64,000 bases of DNA from the NCBI RefSeq assembly GCF_052162025.1, contig NZ_CP197401.1, positions 1,302,001 to 1,366,000 of the forward strand, written 5' to 3'. A program made the translations under genes and the position numbers. Numbering within the stretch: the first letter of the stretch is position 1; every line of letters starts with the position of its first letter. Source of the stretch: Methylobacter sp015476545 (GTDB lineage Bacteria > Pseudomonadota > Gammaproteobacteria > Methylococcales > Methylomonadaceae). This document shows positions 28,471 to 37,204 of this stretch, piece after piece. Under the pieces are notes generated by a model. The model did not search any database. It was not told the origin of the DNA and was given only the letters and a program-made list of their open reading frames with translations.

Positions 28471-29157
28471 CTATTTATGGAAGTGATGCGTCGGGCATTG
28501 ATCGTTTCTTAGGCTAATGATCGGCCATTTGGCCGCTGCCGCGAACTGGCGCAGCTTTTCATCCGGGTCGACCGCGACGGGATTATCGACCAGCTTAAGC
28601 AATGGCAGATCGTTGTGTGAATCGCTGTAGAACCAGCTGTCCTGCATGGTTTCCGTCGAGTTTTTTAACCACGCTTCCAGCAGCTTCACTTTGCCTTCCT
28701 GGAAACAGGGAATGCCATCAAAATCTCCAGTATATCGGCCCTCTGTGAATGACGGTGTAGTCGCCAGCAAGTTATCAATGCCATACAGTTTGACTATCGG
28801 TTCGGTAACGAAACGGTTAGTAGCGGTAATGACCAGCAAGGTATCGCCCCGGTCCCTGTGCTTGGCGATCAGCTCTTGTGCGGATTTCAACAACAAGGGT
28901 CTGATGATTTCTTCGATAAACTGCGCCCGCCACCGGTAAAGCTGTTCGGGATGATTGTCGGCCAAAGGCCGCAGAGAAAAGCACAGGAATGCCCTTATAT
29001 CCAGCGTGCCTTGTTTATAATCATCATAGAATTTAGCGTTAGCGCTTGCGTATTGATCTTTATCGACAATGCCTTGTTCGACAAGAAACTGCCCCCACAA
29101 ATAATCACTGTCATCGGCAATCAAAGTATTATCTAAATCGAAAATCGCTAAACTCAC
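28471..29157 (-). CDS. HAD-superfamily subclass IB phosphatase (SerB/CicA-like)
   Basis: A 228-residue soluble phosphatase of the HAD-IB group. Motif I is FDLDNTLIADD at the N-terminus with nucleophile Asp7, motif II is a LLVITATNRF segment near residue 110, and motif III/IV reads YSDSHNDLPLL near residue 180. Relatives include phosphoserine phosphatase and CicA-like proteins. The substrate is not predictable, and the protein lacks the ACT-like N-terminus of classical SerB. It is divergent from rppH, an arrangement common in gammaproteobacteria. Confidence 0.85.
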   Translation of the reverse strand: MSLAIFDLDNTLIADDSDYLWGQFLVEQGIVDKDQYASANAKFYDDYKQGTLDIRAFLCFSLRPLADNHPEQLYRWRAQFIEEIIRPLLLKSAQELIAKHRDRGDTLLVITATNRFVTEPIVKLYGIDNLLATTPSFTEGRYTGDFDGIPCFQEGKVKLLEAWLKNSTETMQDSWFYSDSHNDLPLLKLVDNPVAVDPDEKLRQFAAAAKWPIISLRNDQCPTHHFHK

Positions 29158-29318
29158 GGGTAAACCTGTCTGAAATAATTAAAAAAATATTGCCCTATGG
29201 CGTCTGTACATTTTTTATGGAACAATGGAGGCAATTAATTTATTACCTGACCTATAGTTTGCAATTCTACCACACGCAAGATTAAACATAGGAAAGGACA
29301 AGACATAGGTTTTTAAAC

Positions 29319-29861
29319 ATGATCGACTCTAAAGGATATCGGCCCAATGTCGGCATCATCCTTTGCAATGACGAGGGTCGCGTGTTTTGGGCAAAACGGA
29401 TGGGCGTGAACTCATGGCAGTTCCCGCAAGGCGGAATTCATCAGAATGAAGATCCTGAAACAGCGATGTATCGAGAATTGTGGGAAGAAACGGGGCTACA
29501 GGAACAACATGTACAGGTGCTTGGGCGTACCCGTTACTGGCTGAGGTATCAATTGCCTGAGCGTTATATACGCAAGAATTCACTGCCAGTCTGTATCGGG
29601 CAAAAGCAGATCTGGTTTATCTTGCGGCTGATAACGCAGGAATCCAATGTGCGCTTCGACCGCTGCGCCAAGCCGGAATTTGATGGCTGGCGCTGGGTGG
29701 ATTATTGGGAACCGCTGAAGGATGTTGTCTATTTCAAACGCAAAGTGTATCAGAAGGCGATGACCGAACTGGGCGCGCTGCTGACTGTCGATTCCGTGCC
29801 GGTTAACGCGGAAGGGTATTTATCGAAAGAAAAAAGATACAACGGGACTAACCATCAATAG
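29319..29861 (+). CDS. rppH: RNA pyrophosphohydrolase RppH
   Basis: Nudix hydrolase that removes pyrophosphate from the 5-prime end of transcripts and so starts RNase E-dependent decay. The 180 residues begin with the family sequence YRPNVGIILCNDEG. The complete Nudix box (GGIHQNEDPETAMYRELWEE region, residues 38-60) holds all catalytic glutamates. The FDGWRWVDYW segment near residue 123 is also typical of RppH. Its last seven bases overlap the end of the convergent cpdA gene. Confidence 0.96.
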   Translation: MIDSKGYRPNVGIILCNDEGRVFWAKRMGVNSWQFPQGGIHQNEDPETAMYRELWEETGLQEQHVQVLGRTRYWLRYQLPERYIRKNSLPVCIGQKQIWFILRLITQESNVRFDRCAKPEFDGWRWVDYWEPLKDVVYFKRKVYQKAMTELGALLTVDSVPVNAEGYLSKEKRYNGTNHQ

Positions 29862-30658
29862 CCCTGTGCATCTGTTTGCAGCCCGGTTAACGGCTCGGGT
29901 AAATGATGAACCTCTGATTCGAGCCGGCCGTCAGCAGACAGTTGGATCAACCGGTAACCCGGTGGCGTATCGGCGACCACGAGCTGTGTGCTTGCAGGCT
30001 GAAACTGGAAGCAGGTAGAGGGCGACCCCCATGCGCGAATGGAGTCTGCTTCAAGCTCTATAGCTTGATGGATATGGCCGAACGTGACGGCTTTGACATT
30101 CGGATGCTTGTCGATTATCGCAAATAGCGCCTGCGCGTTTCCTATCATCATGGTATCCATCCAGGGACTGTTGATGGACAGGCAATGATGATGCATGGCA
30201 ATCAATGCATAGCGACCCGGATGGGCGTCAAGGCATTGTTCAAGAAATGTCAGTTCCTGGTTTGACAAGTAGCCGTCGGGCGTGCCAGGCACCTGACTGT
30301 TCAGACTGACGATTTGCCAATTGCCTAGAAAGACCTGCTTGCGGCAATTGACTAGCTCCGTGTTCAGTATTTCTTGCATCAACTCATAATCATCGTGATT
30401 GCCGGGCAGGCAGACGCAAGGCGTTTTATATGCTTCAAGCGTGTTCAGGATGTGCTGATAGTTTGACCGGCCGGGGTGCTGGGCCAGGTCGCCCGTGAAC
30501 AGAATCAAATCAAACCGGTGCTCCGATGCAAAAGCCTGCTCAAGAACAGCCCGGAAATAATAGTCCGTATCGATCCCCAAGAGTGTCTCGCCGGGATTAG
30601 GCAGAATGTGCGAATCAGATATTTGCAGTATCGACAGGCAATCAGGGGCATGAGTCAT
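29855..30658 (-). CDS. cpdA: 3',5'-cyclic AMP phosphodiesterase CpdA
   Basis: Metallophosphoesterase of the class III cyclic nucleotide phosphodiesterases, 267 residues, close to E. coli CpdA. Metal ligands are visible in QISDSHI (start), LFTGDLAQH, LPGNHDDY, MHHHCL and FGHIHQ. It would hydrolyse cAMP and so modulate CRP signalling, though family members also act on other cyclic nucleotides. It lies nine bases after argA on the same strand and overlaps the convergent rppH end by seven bases. Confidence 0.87.
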   Translation of the reverse strand: MTHAPDCLSILQISDSHILPNPGETLLGIDTDYYFRAVLEQAFASEHRFDLILFTGDLAQHPGRSNYQHILNTLEAYKTPCVCLPGNHDDYELMQEILNTELVNCRKQVFLGNWQIVSLNSQVPGTPDGYLSNQELTFLEQCLDAHPGRYALIAMHHHCLSINSPWMDTMMIGNAQALFAIIDKHPNVKAVTFGHIHQAIELEADSIRAWGSPSTCFQFQPASTQLVVADTPPGYRLIQLSADGRLESEVHHLPEPLTGLQTDAQGY

Positions 30659-30667
30659 GGCAAAATC

Positions 30668-31984
30668 CTATTCAATGTTTTTACAGAGAATCTTGGAATT
30701 TCTCTGCGGATTGTATAACGCCTTGAGCGGGTCGGGAAGGCTGTTGATATCCGACGGCGAGAAACCCCGTTCGATAAACCAGTGCATGGTTTGTGTCGAC
30801 AGCACGAATAATTTTTTCAAGCCCAGTCCGCTCGCTCTGTGGTAGGCATATTCCAGCATGCGATTACCTCTGGCGGAGCCTTGATAATCCGCATGAACAG
30901 CCATGCAGGCAATGACGCCGGACTTTTCCTGCTCATTCGGATGCAGTGCGGTGCAGCCTATGATCAAACCGTCTCTTTCAATCACGATGTAATCGGCGAT
31001 TTCCATCTCGATTTTTTCCCTGGAACGCTTGGTCAATTTACCTTGTTGTTCCAGCGGCTTAATCAGTTCCAGTATGCCGCCTATGTCGTTCAGAGAGGCG
31101 GGGCGCAATTCTTCGAACGGCATGGAACTGATCAAAGTACCGATGCCGTCCCGGGTAAAAAGTTCAAGCAGCAGGGCGCCGTTATGGTTGCGGTTGATCA
31201 GATGCACTCGGTCGATGCCTGATTGGCAGCTCTGGATAGCCGCTTTCAGAGGCAGGCTGACCGTGTCGGCAAGGTCAGGATGCTGCTCCAGAAAAGCGCT
31301 GGCTTCAGCGGTGGTCATTTGCTGAATTTGCGCACCGCTATCTGGATGGCAGCAGCTTTGCTCGGTCAATAGAATGAGCTTTTCGGCTTTTAACGCAATC
31401 GAGACGGCCGTCGCGACTTGCTCGGCGGACAAATTGAAAATTTCTCCGCTGGGTGAATAGCCGATAGGCGAAATCAGCACGACATTGTTCTGGTCCAATT
31501 GCTGATGAATTGCCGCGCTGTCGATGCGCCGGACTTCGCCCGTATGGCAGTAATCGATGCCGTCGATGACGCCTATCGGTTTGGCGGTAACGAAATTGCC
31601 GGAAGCCACCTTGATTTTAGCGCCCGCCATCGGCGAATTGGCAAGGCCCATCGACAGGAGGGCTTCAATTTCCACGCGCACCAGTCCGGCCGCCTCTTTT
31701 ACGCACTGAAGAGCCAGATCATCGGTAATGCGTAAATGGTTATGAAAACGGGGCGGCGGAGTGGTGTTATTAAGACGTTGATCTACCTGCGGGCGTATGC
31801 CATGGACCAGCACCAGGCGTATGCCAAGACTGTTCATTAACGCAAAATCGTGAACATGATTGGCGAAGTCATCATCAAGAACTGCCTCGCCGCCGAACGA
31901 AATCACAAACGTCTTGTTGCGATGCGCATGTATATAAGGTGATGAGTTTCTGAACCAGCTGACAAATGAGTGATGCGATTCCAT
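30668..31984 (-). CDS. argA: amino-acid N-acetyltransferase (N-acetylglutamate synthase)
   Basis: Commits glutamate to arginine synthesis by N-acetylation with acetyl-CoA. The 438-residue ArgA has an amino-acid-kinase-like regulatory domain (residues 20-285; FVISFGGEAVLDD, LVLVHGIRPQ) and a C-terminal GNAT domain (about 290-435) with the acetyl-CoA motif near YQGSARGNRMLEYA. Feedback inhibition by arginine is known for this architecture. It lies downstream of an ilvD relic in a same-strand run that also holds argF and argD. Confidence 0.96.
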   Translation of the reverse strand: MESHHSFVSWFRNSSPYIHAHRNKTFVISFGGEAVLDDDFANHVHDFALMNSLGIRLVLVHGIRPQVDQRLNNTTPPPRFHNHLRITDDLALQCVKEAAGLVRVEIEALLSMGLANSPMAGAKIKVASGNFVTAKPIGVIDGIDYCHTGEVRRIDSAAIHQQLDQNNVVLISPIGYSPSGEIFNLSAEQVATAVSIALKAEKLILLTEQSCCHPDSGAQIQQMTTAEASAFLEQHPDLADTVSLPLKAAIQSCQSGIDRVHLINRNHNGALLLELFTRDGIGTLISSMPFEELRPASLNDIGGILELIKPLEQQGKLTKRSREKIEMEIADYIVIERDGLIIGCTALHPNEQEKSGVIACMAVHADYQGSARGNRMLEYAYHRASGLGLKKLFVLSTQTMHWFIERGFSPSDINSLPDPLKALYNPQRNSKILCKNIE

Positions 31985-32054
31985 AATAGCACTTATAGAA
32001 TTTTTGAAAGAGCGGGAAGCCTGGGTGTCGGAACACCCAGCATTGGGATTGGAG

Positions 32055-32229
32055 TTAATTCAGATTATCGGTAACGGCGCCCAGGGAAGCTGAACTGACT
32101 GATTTGGCATATTTCGCCAGTGCGCCGCAAGTGGCATCTTCGGCCAGTCTGTTGATGTGCACGCTCCATGCCGTCAACACCTTGAGAAGAAGAGTAGGGG
32201 CGGACTTTTTTGTCACCTGAATTAGCCAT
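32055..32229 (-). pseudogene. ilvD: collapsed remnant of dihydroxy-acid dehydratase (ilvD)
   Basis: Only 175 bases remain of a gene normally near 1.7 kb. From the ATG at 32229 the first 24 codons encode the IlvD N-terminus (KKVRPYSSSQGVDGMERA). A frame change follows at GAGCGTGCACATC. The next stretch reads HINRLAEDA, matching the segment just after the PCN cluster motif of IlvD. It then jumps to the extreme C-terminus (LAKYAKSVSSASLGAVTDN) and a stop. Two internal deletions thus removed nearly all of the gene, including every active-site region. The length is not a multiple of three. A functional ilvD must lie elsewhere if the organism makes branched-chain amino acids. Confidence 0.8.
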
Positions 32230-32294
32230 GTAAGCAATTCCCGAAAGTTATGGGTTTAAAATGTCGGACACGAAAGGCTAGGGGCTGCCCGATC

Positions 32295-32966
32295 TCAGTA
32301 AGTATCCCAACTGCTGCTTCTGCGGCGCCAGCCCAATTTGGGCAGGATGAATCCCAAGATGACGCCGACCAGGGACAGAATGCCGCCGTATAAAAACCAG
32401 TCTTGTTTGCTGCTGTCCGCCAGCGCCTTGTTTTCCAGTTTAAGCTGTTCCAGTTCCCGTTCAACATTGACCACGCGCTCTTGAAGTTCATCGCGTTGAT
32501 TTTTTAACTCCACGGCGTTGGAAGCGGTTTGCTTCAGCTCGCTGAGTTCTCTGGCCAAATGGTCGCGTTCCGTTGCGAGAGACTGTTCGAGAGTTGTTCC
32601 CGGTGTCAATGAACTTTTCAGCGATTCAAATTCAGTTTTAAGTGTCGTGTTTTCTTTTTCCAATGACGCCAGTTTTTTATTGGCGGCATCCAGTTGAGAA
32701 CGGCTGGGGGGTTCCTTTTTGGTATGGCGGGCCAGAATATAGCCTTCTGTGCCGTCATCAAGGCGTGCATAGATGAAACCGGTTTCCTTGTTTTGACTGA
32801 GCACTGTCAGAGACGTGCCCGGATGGAGCATTTTTATAACTTTACCACGCGTGTTTTCTTCGCTTCTAAATGCCAGATCCAGATTGTCGGTTACATAGAC
32901 AGTATCGGCCTGCGCTGAACCGAAAGCCAGCATTAAAATAAAAAACGAACTTAATATTTTTTTCAC
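32295..32966 (-). CDS. SH3-domain and coiled-coil membrane protein (TIGR04211/YgiM-like)
   Basis: A 223-residue protein with a signal peptide (1-20, FGSAQA), a bacterial SH3 domain at about 22-85 (LDLAFRSEENTRGKVIKMLHPG region) and a long coiled coil at about 92-190. A C-terminal membrane helix (about 193-212) and a basic tail follow. This is the layout of E. coli YgiM and the TIGR04211 family, periplasmic coiled-coil proteins anchored in the inner membrane. The function is undefined, though a cell-envelope role is assumed. It lies between argF and the ilvD relic on the same strand. Confidence 0.82.
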   Translation of the reverse strand: MKKILSSFFILMLAFGSAQADTVYVTDNLDLAFRSEENTRGKVIKMLHPGTSLTVLSQNKETGFIYARLDDGTEGYILARHTKKEPPSRSQLDAANKKLASLEKENTTLKTEFESLKSSLTPGTTLEQSLATERDHLARELSELKQTASNAVELKNQRDELQERVVNVERELEQLKLENKALADSSKQDWFLYGGILSLVGVILGFILPKLGWRRRSSSWDTY

Positions 32967-33009
32967 TTGAATCTCTGTTCTTGATCGTCTGAAAAAATGA
33001 ATTTTAGCG

Positions 33010-33918
33010 TTATTTACGGCACATTAGAAATTCCAGCAGCGCTTTCTGTGCGTGCAGGCGATTTTCGGCCTCATCGAAGATAACGCTCTGCGGACCGTCG
33101 ATAACATCGGCAGAGACTTCTTCACCGCGGTGTGCCGGCAGACAATGCATAAACAGGGCATCATGATTTGCTGCTTTCATAATGTCTGCGTTGATCTGAT
33201 AATCTTGAAAGGCTATTTCACGTTGTTTTTGTTCTTCCTCCTGCCCCATGCTGGCCCAGACGTCAGTGACGAGCAAATCCGCGCCTTTGGCTGCTTCCAG
33301 CGGCGTGGAGAAAAAACGGACGCGTTCGCCCGCCGCGTCAACAATGGATTTTACGGGTTCATAACCGGACGGGCAGGCAATGTTCAATTTAAAATCCAAT
33401 ACGGTTGCGGCGTCGATATAGGAATGGCACATATTATTGCCATCACCGATCCAGGCGACGGTTTTGCCCTGAATGTCGCCGCGATGCTCAAAATAAGTCT
33501 GTATGTCTGCCAGTAATTGGCACGGGTGCTGCAAATCGGTTAATCCGTTGATCACGGGTACCCGCGAATGCTCGGCGAATGTAGTTACCGTTTCATGCTT
33601 GTTGGTTCTGAGCATGATGCAATCGACCATGCTGGAAATAACTTTGGCGCTGTCCTGCAGCGGTTCTCCGCGTCCCAATTGGGTGTCCCTAGGCGACAGA
33701 AACAATGCGCTGCCGCCAAAATGGATCATGCCGGCTTCAAATGAAATACGGGTACGCGTCGATGATTTTTCAAAGATCATCGCCAGAACTTGGCCTTTTA
33801 AAGGCTGATAATCAGGATCTCGGTGATTTTTCAGCGCTATGGCTCTGCTGATCAAGCCGCGAAATTCGTCGCTTGATAAGTCTAACAGGCTGATGAAGTG
33901 TCTGGGTTTCATAGGCAT
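33010..33918 (-). CDS. argF: ornithine carbamoyltransferase
   Basis: Makes citrulline from ornithine and carbamoyl phosphate. The 302 residues include the carbamoyl-phosphate motif SSTRTRISFE near residue 53, the DCIMLRT-HE segment, the QHPCQ motif and the ornithine-side HCLPAHRGEE near residue 260. Its start overlaps the end of argD by ten bases, so the pair is translationally coupled. A possible upstream alternative start gives two extra residues only. Confidence 0.97.
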   Translation of the reverse strand: MPMKPRHFISLLDLSSDEFRGLISRAIALKNHRDPDYQPLKGQVLAMIFEKSSTRTRISFEAGMIHFGGSALFLSPRDTQLGRGEPLQDSAKVISSMVDCIMLRTNKHETVTTFAEHSRVPVINGLTDLQHPCQLLADIQTYFEHRGDIQGKTVAWIGDGNNMCHSYIDAATVLDFKLNIACPSGYEPVKSIVDAAGERVRFFSTPLEAAKGADLLVTDVWASMGQEEEQKQREIAFQDYQINADIMKAANHDALFMHCLPAHRGEEVSADVIDGPQSVIFDEAENRLHAQKALLEFLMCRK

Positions 33919-35090
33919 GGTTTTGTGTGCGCTTGAATGAGAGCGGATAAAGTTTCTACGAGTTGATTGATTTGCTGGTCATCAATGATCAATGGCGGCA
34001 GCAGGCGGATGGTTTTCTCGCTGGTGACATTGATCAGTAAACCTTGCTCCAAGGCTGATTTGACAAGGTCTGCGCAAGGCGCGTCGAGTTCGATGCCGAT
34101 CATGAGGCCTTTATGGCGAACGTCGACAACATGCGGGTTATCAGCCAATTGCTTGCTGAATCCGGCGCTGATAGCGGCGCCTTTTTGTTCGGCTTGTCCG
34201 ATCAGGTCTTCATTCTCCAGTGTTTCCAACACGGCTAATGCTGCGCTGCAGGCCAGAGGATTGCCGCCGAATGTCGAACCGTGGGCGCCTGTGGTAAACA
34301 ATTGAGCCGCTTTGCCATGAGCAAGGCAGGCACCGATCGGTACGCCATTGCCCAATGCTTTGGCCAGTGTGCAAACGTCAGGCAAGATTTCATTATGCTG
34401 ATAGGCAAGAAATTTTCCGGTGCGGCCTATGCCGGTCTGGATTTCATCCAGCATCATCAGCAGTCCGTGCTGATCGCACAGATTGCGAATTTGGTTAAGG
34501 TAATCGGCAGCGGGAACGTTGACGCCGCCTTCACCTTGAACGGGCTCAACCAATACGGCAACGATATCGGCATTTTGTTTAATCGCTTGTTCGATGGCGT
34601 TGATGTCGTTATAAGGTACGCGCACAAAACCCTCGACCAGTGGCGCAAAGCCTTGCTGTACTTTCGCGTTGCCGGTGGCGCTCAATGTGGCGAGCGTGCG
34701 GCCGTGAAAGCTTTTTTCCATGACGATGATGGCCGGGTTTTCTATATTTTGTTGATGTCCATATAGGCGAGCCAGTTTGATGGCGGCTTCGTTGGCTTCA
34801 GCGCCGGAATTGCAGAAAAAAACGTTATCCATGCCGCTTTTTGCGATCAATTTATCGGCCAGGCGCTCCTGGGCAGCGATAACATATACGTTTGACGTAT
34901 GCAGCAAGGTTTCGCTTTGCTTGCAGATAGCCCTGTGCACTGCCGGGTGCGCATGGCCCAGATTGCATACGGCTACGCCGGATAAGGCATCCAGATAACG
35001 TTTATTGTTAGTGTCCCACAACCATGCGCCGGCGCCGCGTTCAAAAGTCACGGGTAAGCGTCCATAAGTTGGCATAATATGGCTAGTCAT
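33909..35090 (-). CDS. argD: acetylornithine aminotransferase
   Basis: PLP enzyme of fold type I that converts N-acetylglutamate semialdehyde to N-acetylornithine, and may also act on succinyl-diaminopimelate semialdehyde. The 393 residues show the SGAEANEAAIKLAR cofactor-binding segment, LDEIQTGIGRTGK with the PLP-binding Asp, and the Schiff-base lysine in TLAKALGNGVPIGA. It is the first gene of the argD-argF unit and has a regular promoter gap of 173 bases to the divergent grxD. Confidence 0.96.
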   Translation of the reverse strand: MTSHIMPTYGRLPVTFERGAGAWLWDTNNKRYLDALSGVAVCNLGHAHPAVHRAICKQSETLLHTSNVYVIAAQERLADKLIAKSGMDNVFFCNSGAEANEAAIKLARLYGHQQNIENPAIIVMEKSFHGRTLATLSATGNAKVQQGFAPLVEGFVRVPYNDINAIEQAIKQNADIVAVLVEPVQGEGGVNVPAADYLNQIRNLCDQHGLLMMLDEIQTGIGRTGKFLAYQHNEILPDVCTLAKALGNGVPIGACLAHGKAAQLFTTGAHGSTFGGNPLACSAALAVLETLENEDLIGQAEQKGAAISAGFSKQLADNPHVVDVRHKGLMIGIELDAPCADLVKSALEQGLLINVTSEKTIRLLPPLIIDDQQINQLVETLSALIQAHTKPCL

Positions 35091-35263
35091 TGATTCTGCC
35101 TATAAACAAAAATAGTGGAAAGTCGGTCGCCCGCTGGAAAAATGTTCGATTATAGTTTTCAAACAGCTCTCAGGCAAGCGCAGGCTTGCAAGATTTGCTT
35201 TTTTAACGCCATAATTGTTGATAAAATCAGTCAGTTTTATTTGTCGAGTGAGTAACTGCTACT

Positions 35264-35587
35264 ATGAACGTAATTGAAAGAATCAAAGACCAGATTGAAA
35301 ATAATCCGGTTGTTTTATACATGAAAGGCACGCCTGATTTTCCACAATGCGGCTTTTCCGGCCAGGCTGTTCAGGTGCTGGATGCCTGTCATGCGAAATA
35401 CATGTACGTCAATATCTTCGAAGATCTTGAGATTCGCGAGGCGCTGAAGGAATATTCAAACTGGCCGACCTATCCGCAGCTTTACATCGGCGGCGAACTC
35501 GTAGGCGGCTGCGACATCATGATTGATCTGTACAACAAGGGCGAGTTGAGCAAAATGCTAGCAGCAGTCGGCGCCATTACAGAATGA
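35264..35587 (+). CDS. grxD: monothiol glutaredoxin (Grx4 type)
   Basis: A 107-residue CGFS-type glutaredoxin that binds a [2Fe-2S] cluster with glutathione and passes it to apoproteins, often with BolA. The active site reads FPQCGFSGQAVQ near residue 30. The TYPQLYIGGELVGGCDI segment binds glutathione. It is a single gene, divergent from argD, and ended by a strong hairpin shared with rnt. Confidence 0.96.
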   Translation: MNVIERIKDQIENNPVVLYMKGTPDFPQCGFSGQAVQVLDACHAKYMYVNIFEDLEIREALKEYSNWPTYPQLYIGGELVGGCDIMIDLYNKGELSKMLAAVGAITE

Positions 35588-35594
35588 TTTGTAG

Positions 35595-35631
35595 AGACTA
35601 TCATACCCGGGACGCGGGTATGATAGTCTTT
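35595..35631. terminator. terminator between convergent grxD and rnt
   Basis: Fifteen-base perfect arms (35595-35609 and 35615-35629) with a 5-base loop lie between the two stop codons. A short TT-G-T tail follows on the plus strand. On the minus strand a ribosome leaving rnt would meet the same stem, so it probably serves both genes. Confidence 0.75.
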
Positions 35632-35634
35632 GTC

Positions 35635-36258
35635 CTAGAGGGCGAGTGATTCGAGCCGTTTCCAGCGGTTGACTATCTTGCAGAATAACTCGGCCGTCTT
35701 CTCCGCATCGTATAGCGCAGAATGCGCTTTTTCATTATCCCATTCCAGGCCGGCTGATTTGGCAATTTTTGCCAGCACGGTTTGCTGATACGCCAATCCT
35801 CCCAACGTAGCCGTGTCAAATGTACTGAACGGATGAAACGGGCTTCTTTTTATTTGCGTGCGATGGATGGCCGCATTCAGGAAATTGATGTCGAAAGCCG
35901 GATTATGGCCTACCAAAATCGCCCGTGTGCAATTGTTGCGCTTTACCGCCTCCTTGATGGGCTTGAACAGCATGTCAAGCGCCTCTTTCTCATCAATAGC
36001 CATACGGAAAGGGTGATGCGGGTCAATGCCATTGAATTTGAGGGCGGATTCATCGAACTCGGCGTTTTTGAACGGAATCACATGCGTCGAGTAGCGCTCA
36101 GTGATTTCCAGATCGTGCTGGCTGTTAAGTTCGACAATTACGGCGGCGATTTCCAGCAATGCATGCTTTTTAGGGTTAAAACCGGCTGTCTCTATGTCGA
36201 CAATGACAGGCAGATAGCCTCTAAAGCGTTTGTCTAAAGGAATTTTGGGTATATCCAT
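35635..36258 (-). CDS. rnt: ribonuclease T
   Basis: DEDDh-family 3-prime exonuclease that matures tRNA CCA ends and other stable RNAs. The 207 residues contain exonuclease motif I (VIVDIETAGF), motif II (LVGHNPAFDINFLN) and motif III (HSALYDAEKTAELF) with all acidic ligands and the catalytic His. Length and N-terminus fit the gammaproteobacterial enzyme. It is convergent with grxD and divergent from mlaA. Confidence 0.95.
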   Translation of the reverse strand: MDIPKIPLDKRFRGYLPVIVDIETAGFNPKKHALLEIAAVIVELNSQHDLEITERYSTHVIPFKNAEFDESALKFNGIDPHHPFRMAIDEKEALDMLFKPIKEAVKRNNCTRAILVGHNPAFDINFLNAAIHRTQIKRSPFHPFSTFDTATLGGLAYQQTVLAKIAKSAGLEWDNEKAHSALYDAEKTAELFCKIVNRWKRLESLAL

Positions 36259-36393
36259 TAAATTTGAGCGGAATCAGGGGTATGGGAAGAATTAAGTAAC
36301 ATAATGGCGAATATCGATAGCTGAAGCCGTTTATGCTATGTTACGCGAAATTTAAGTCAGAATAAAAATAATAGCTAAATTAAAGGCAAAGCC

Positions 36394-37128
36394 ATGCACA
36401 AGAACAGATCAATAACACGATTGGCAAACTTTATATTATTGGGCATGATGGCGGGATGCGCAACCAGTACACGAGATACCAGAGATCCGCTGGAAAACTG
36501 GAACAGGGATGTGCAGTTGTTCAATGATAACCTTGATGAGTATGTAGGAAAGCCTATTGCCAATGGCTATCAGTGGATTATGCCGTCATTCGCCGATCGC
36601 GGCGTGACTAATTTCTTTAGTAATATTAATGATATTGGCGTCACAATAAATGATCTTTTACAGTTCAAGTTATCGCAGGCCGGCATGGATGGATCGCGCT
36701 TTATTGTCAATACGGTGGCCGGTATCGGCGGATTCATCGATGTTGCGGAGATGATTGATCTGCCCAAACACGAAGAGGATTTTGACCAGACGCTGGGTGT
36801 TTGGGGCTTGCCGACAGGGCCTTATCTGGTCTTGCCCCTCTTAGGGCCCAGTTCTCCGCGCGGCATAGGCGGCCTGATCGGCGATACGGCCATGAATCCC
36901 ATCAGCTATCTTGATAGCGGCATTATCAGCGGCTCATTGTTCGCGGCGAATTGGACTGATTTTCGCGCAGACAATTTGGGGACTGAAAAAGCAGCGGATG
37001 AAGCGGCTTTGGACAGGTATGAGTTTTTCAAAAACGCCTATTTGCAGCGGCGCAATTATTTGGTCCACGACGGCAATGTGCCGGAGGAGGAGAAGGATGA
37101 ACTGGAACTGGACGAAAATAATCCATAG
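36394..37128 (+). CDS. mlaA: outer membrane lipoprotein MlaA (VacJ)
   Basis: Outer-membrane component of the Mla phospholipid retrograde transport system, which removes misplaced phospholipids from the outer leaflet. In its 244 residues a lipoprotein signal peptide ends in the lipobox MMAGC near residue 26. The family sequence DPLENWNRDVQLFND and the VLPLLGPSSPRGIGG motif follow. No other mla genes are adjacent, as in many gammaproteobacteria where mlaA is separate from mlaFEDCB. Confidence 0.95.
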   Translation: MHKNRSITRLANFILLGMMAGCATSTRDTRDPLENWNRDVQLFNDNLDEYVGKPIANGYQWIMPSFADRGVTNFFSNINDIGVTINDLLQFKLSQAGMDGSRFIVNTVAGIGGFIDVAEMIDLPKHEEDFDQTLGVWGLPTGPYLVLPLLGPSSPRGIGGLIGDTAMNPISYLDSGIISGSLFAANWTDFRADNLGTEKAADEAALDRYEFFKNAYLQRRNYLVHDGNVPEEEKDELELDENNP

Positions 37129-37155
37129 CCGATTGATCCTTCATTAACCTGCGCT

Positions 37156-37197
37156 CAGACCGCAAACAGACGACAGATCCCGCCTGTTTGCGGTCTG
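37156..37197. terminator. 14-bp hairpin between convergent mlaA and pyrC
   Basis: Perfect arms at 37156-37169 and 37184-37197 (CAGACCGCAAACAG and complement) with a 14-base loop, midway between the mlaA and pyrC stops. There is no T tract on either side, so termination would need Rho, or the stem protects 3-prime ends. Confidence 0.5.
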
Positions 37198-37204
37198 AAT
37201 GAGT

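Noticed and set aside
32222..32491. 89-codon minus frame overlapping the SH3-domain gene
   Set aside because: It is a Trp/Asn-rich out-of-frame reading of the well-supported SH3/coiled-coil gene.
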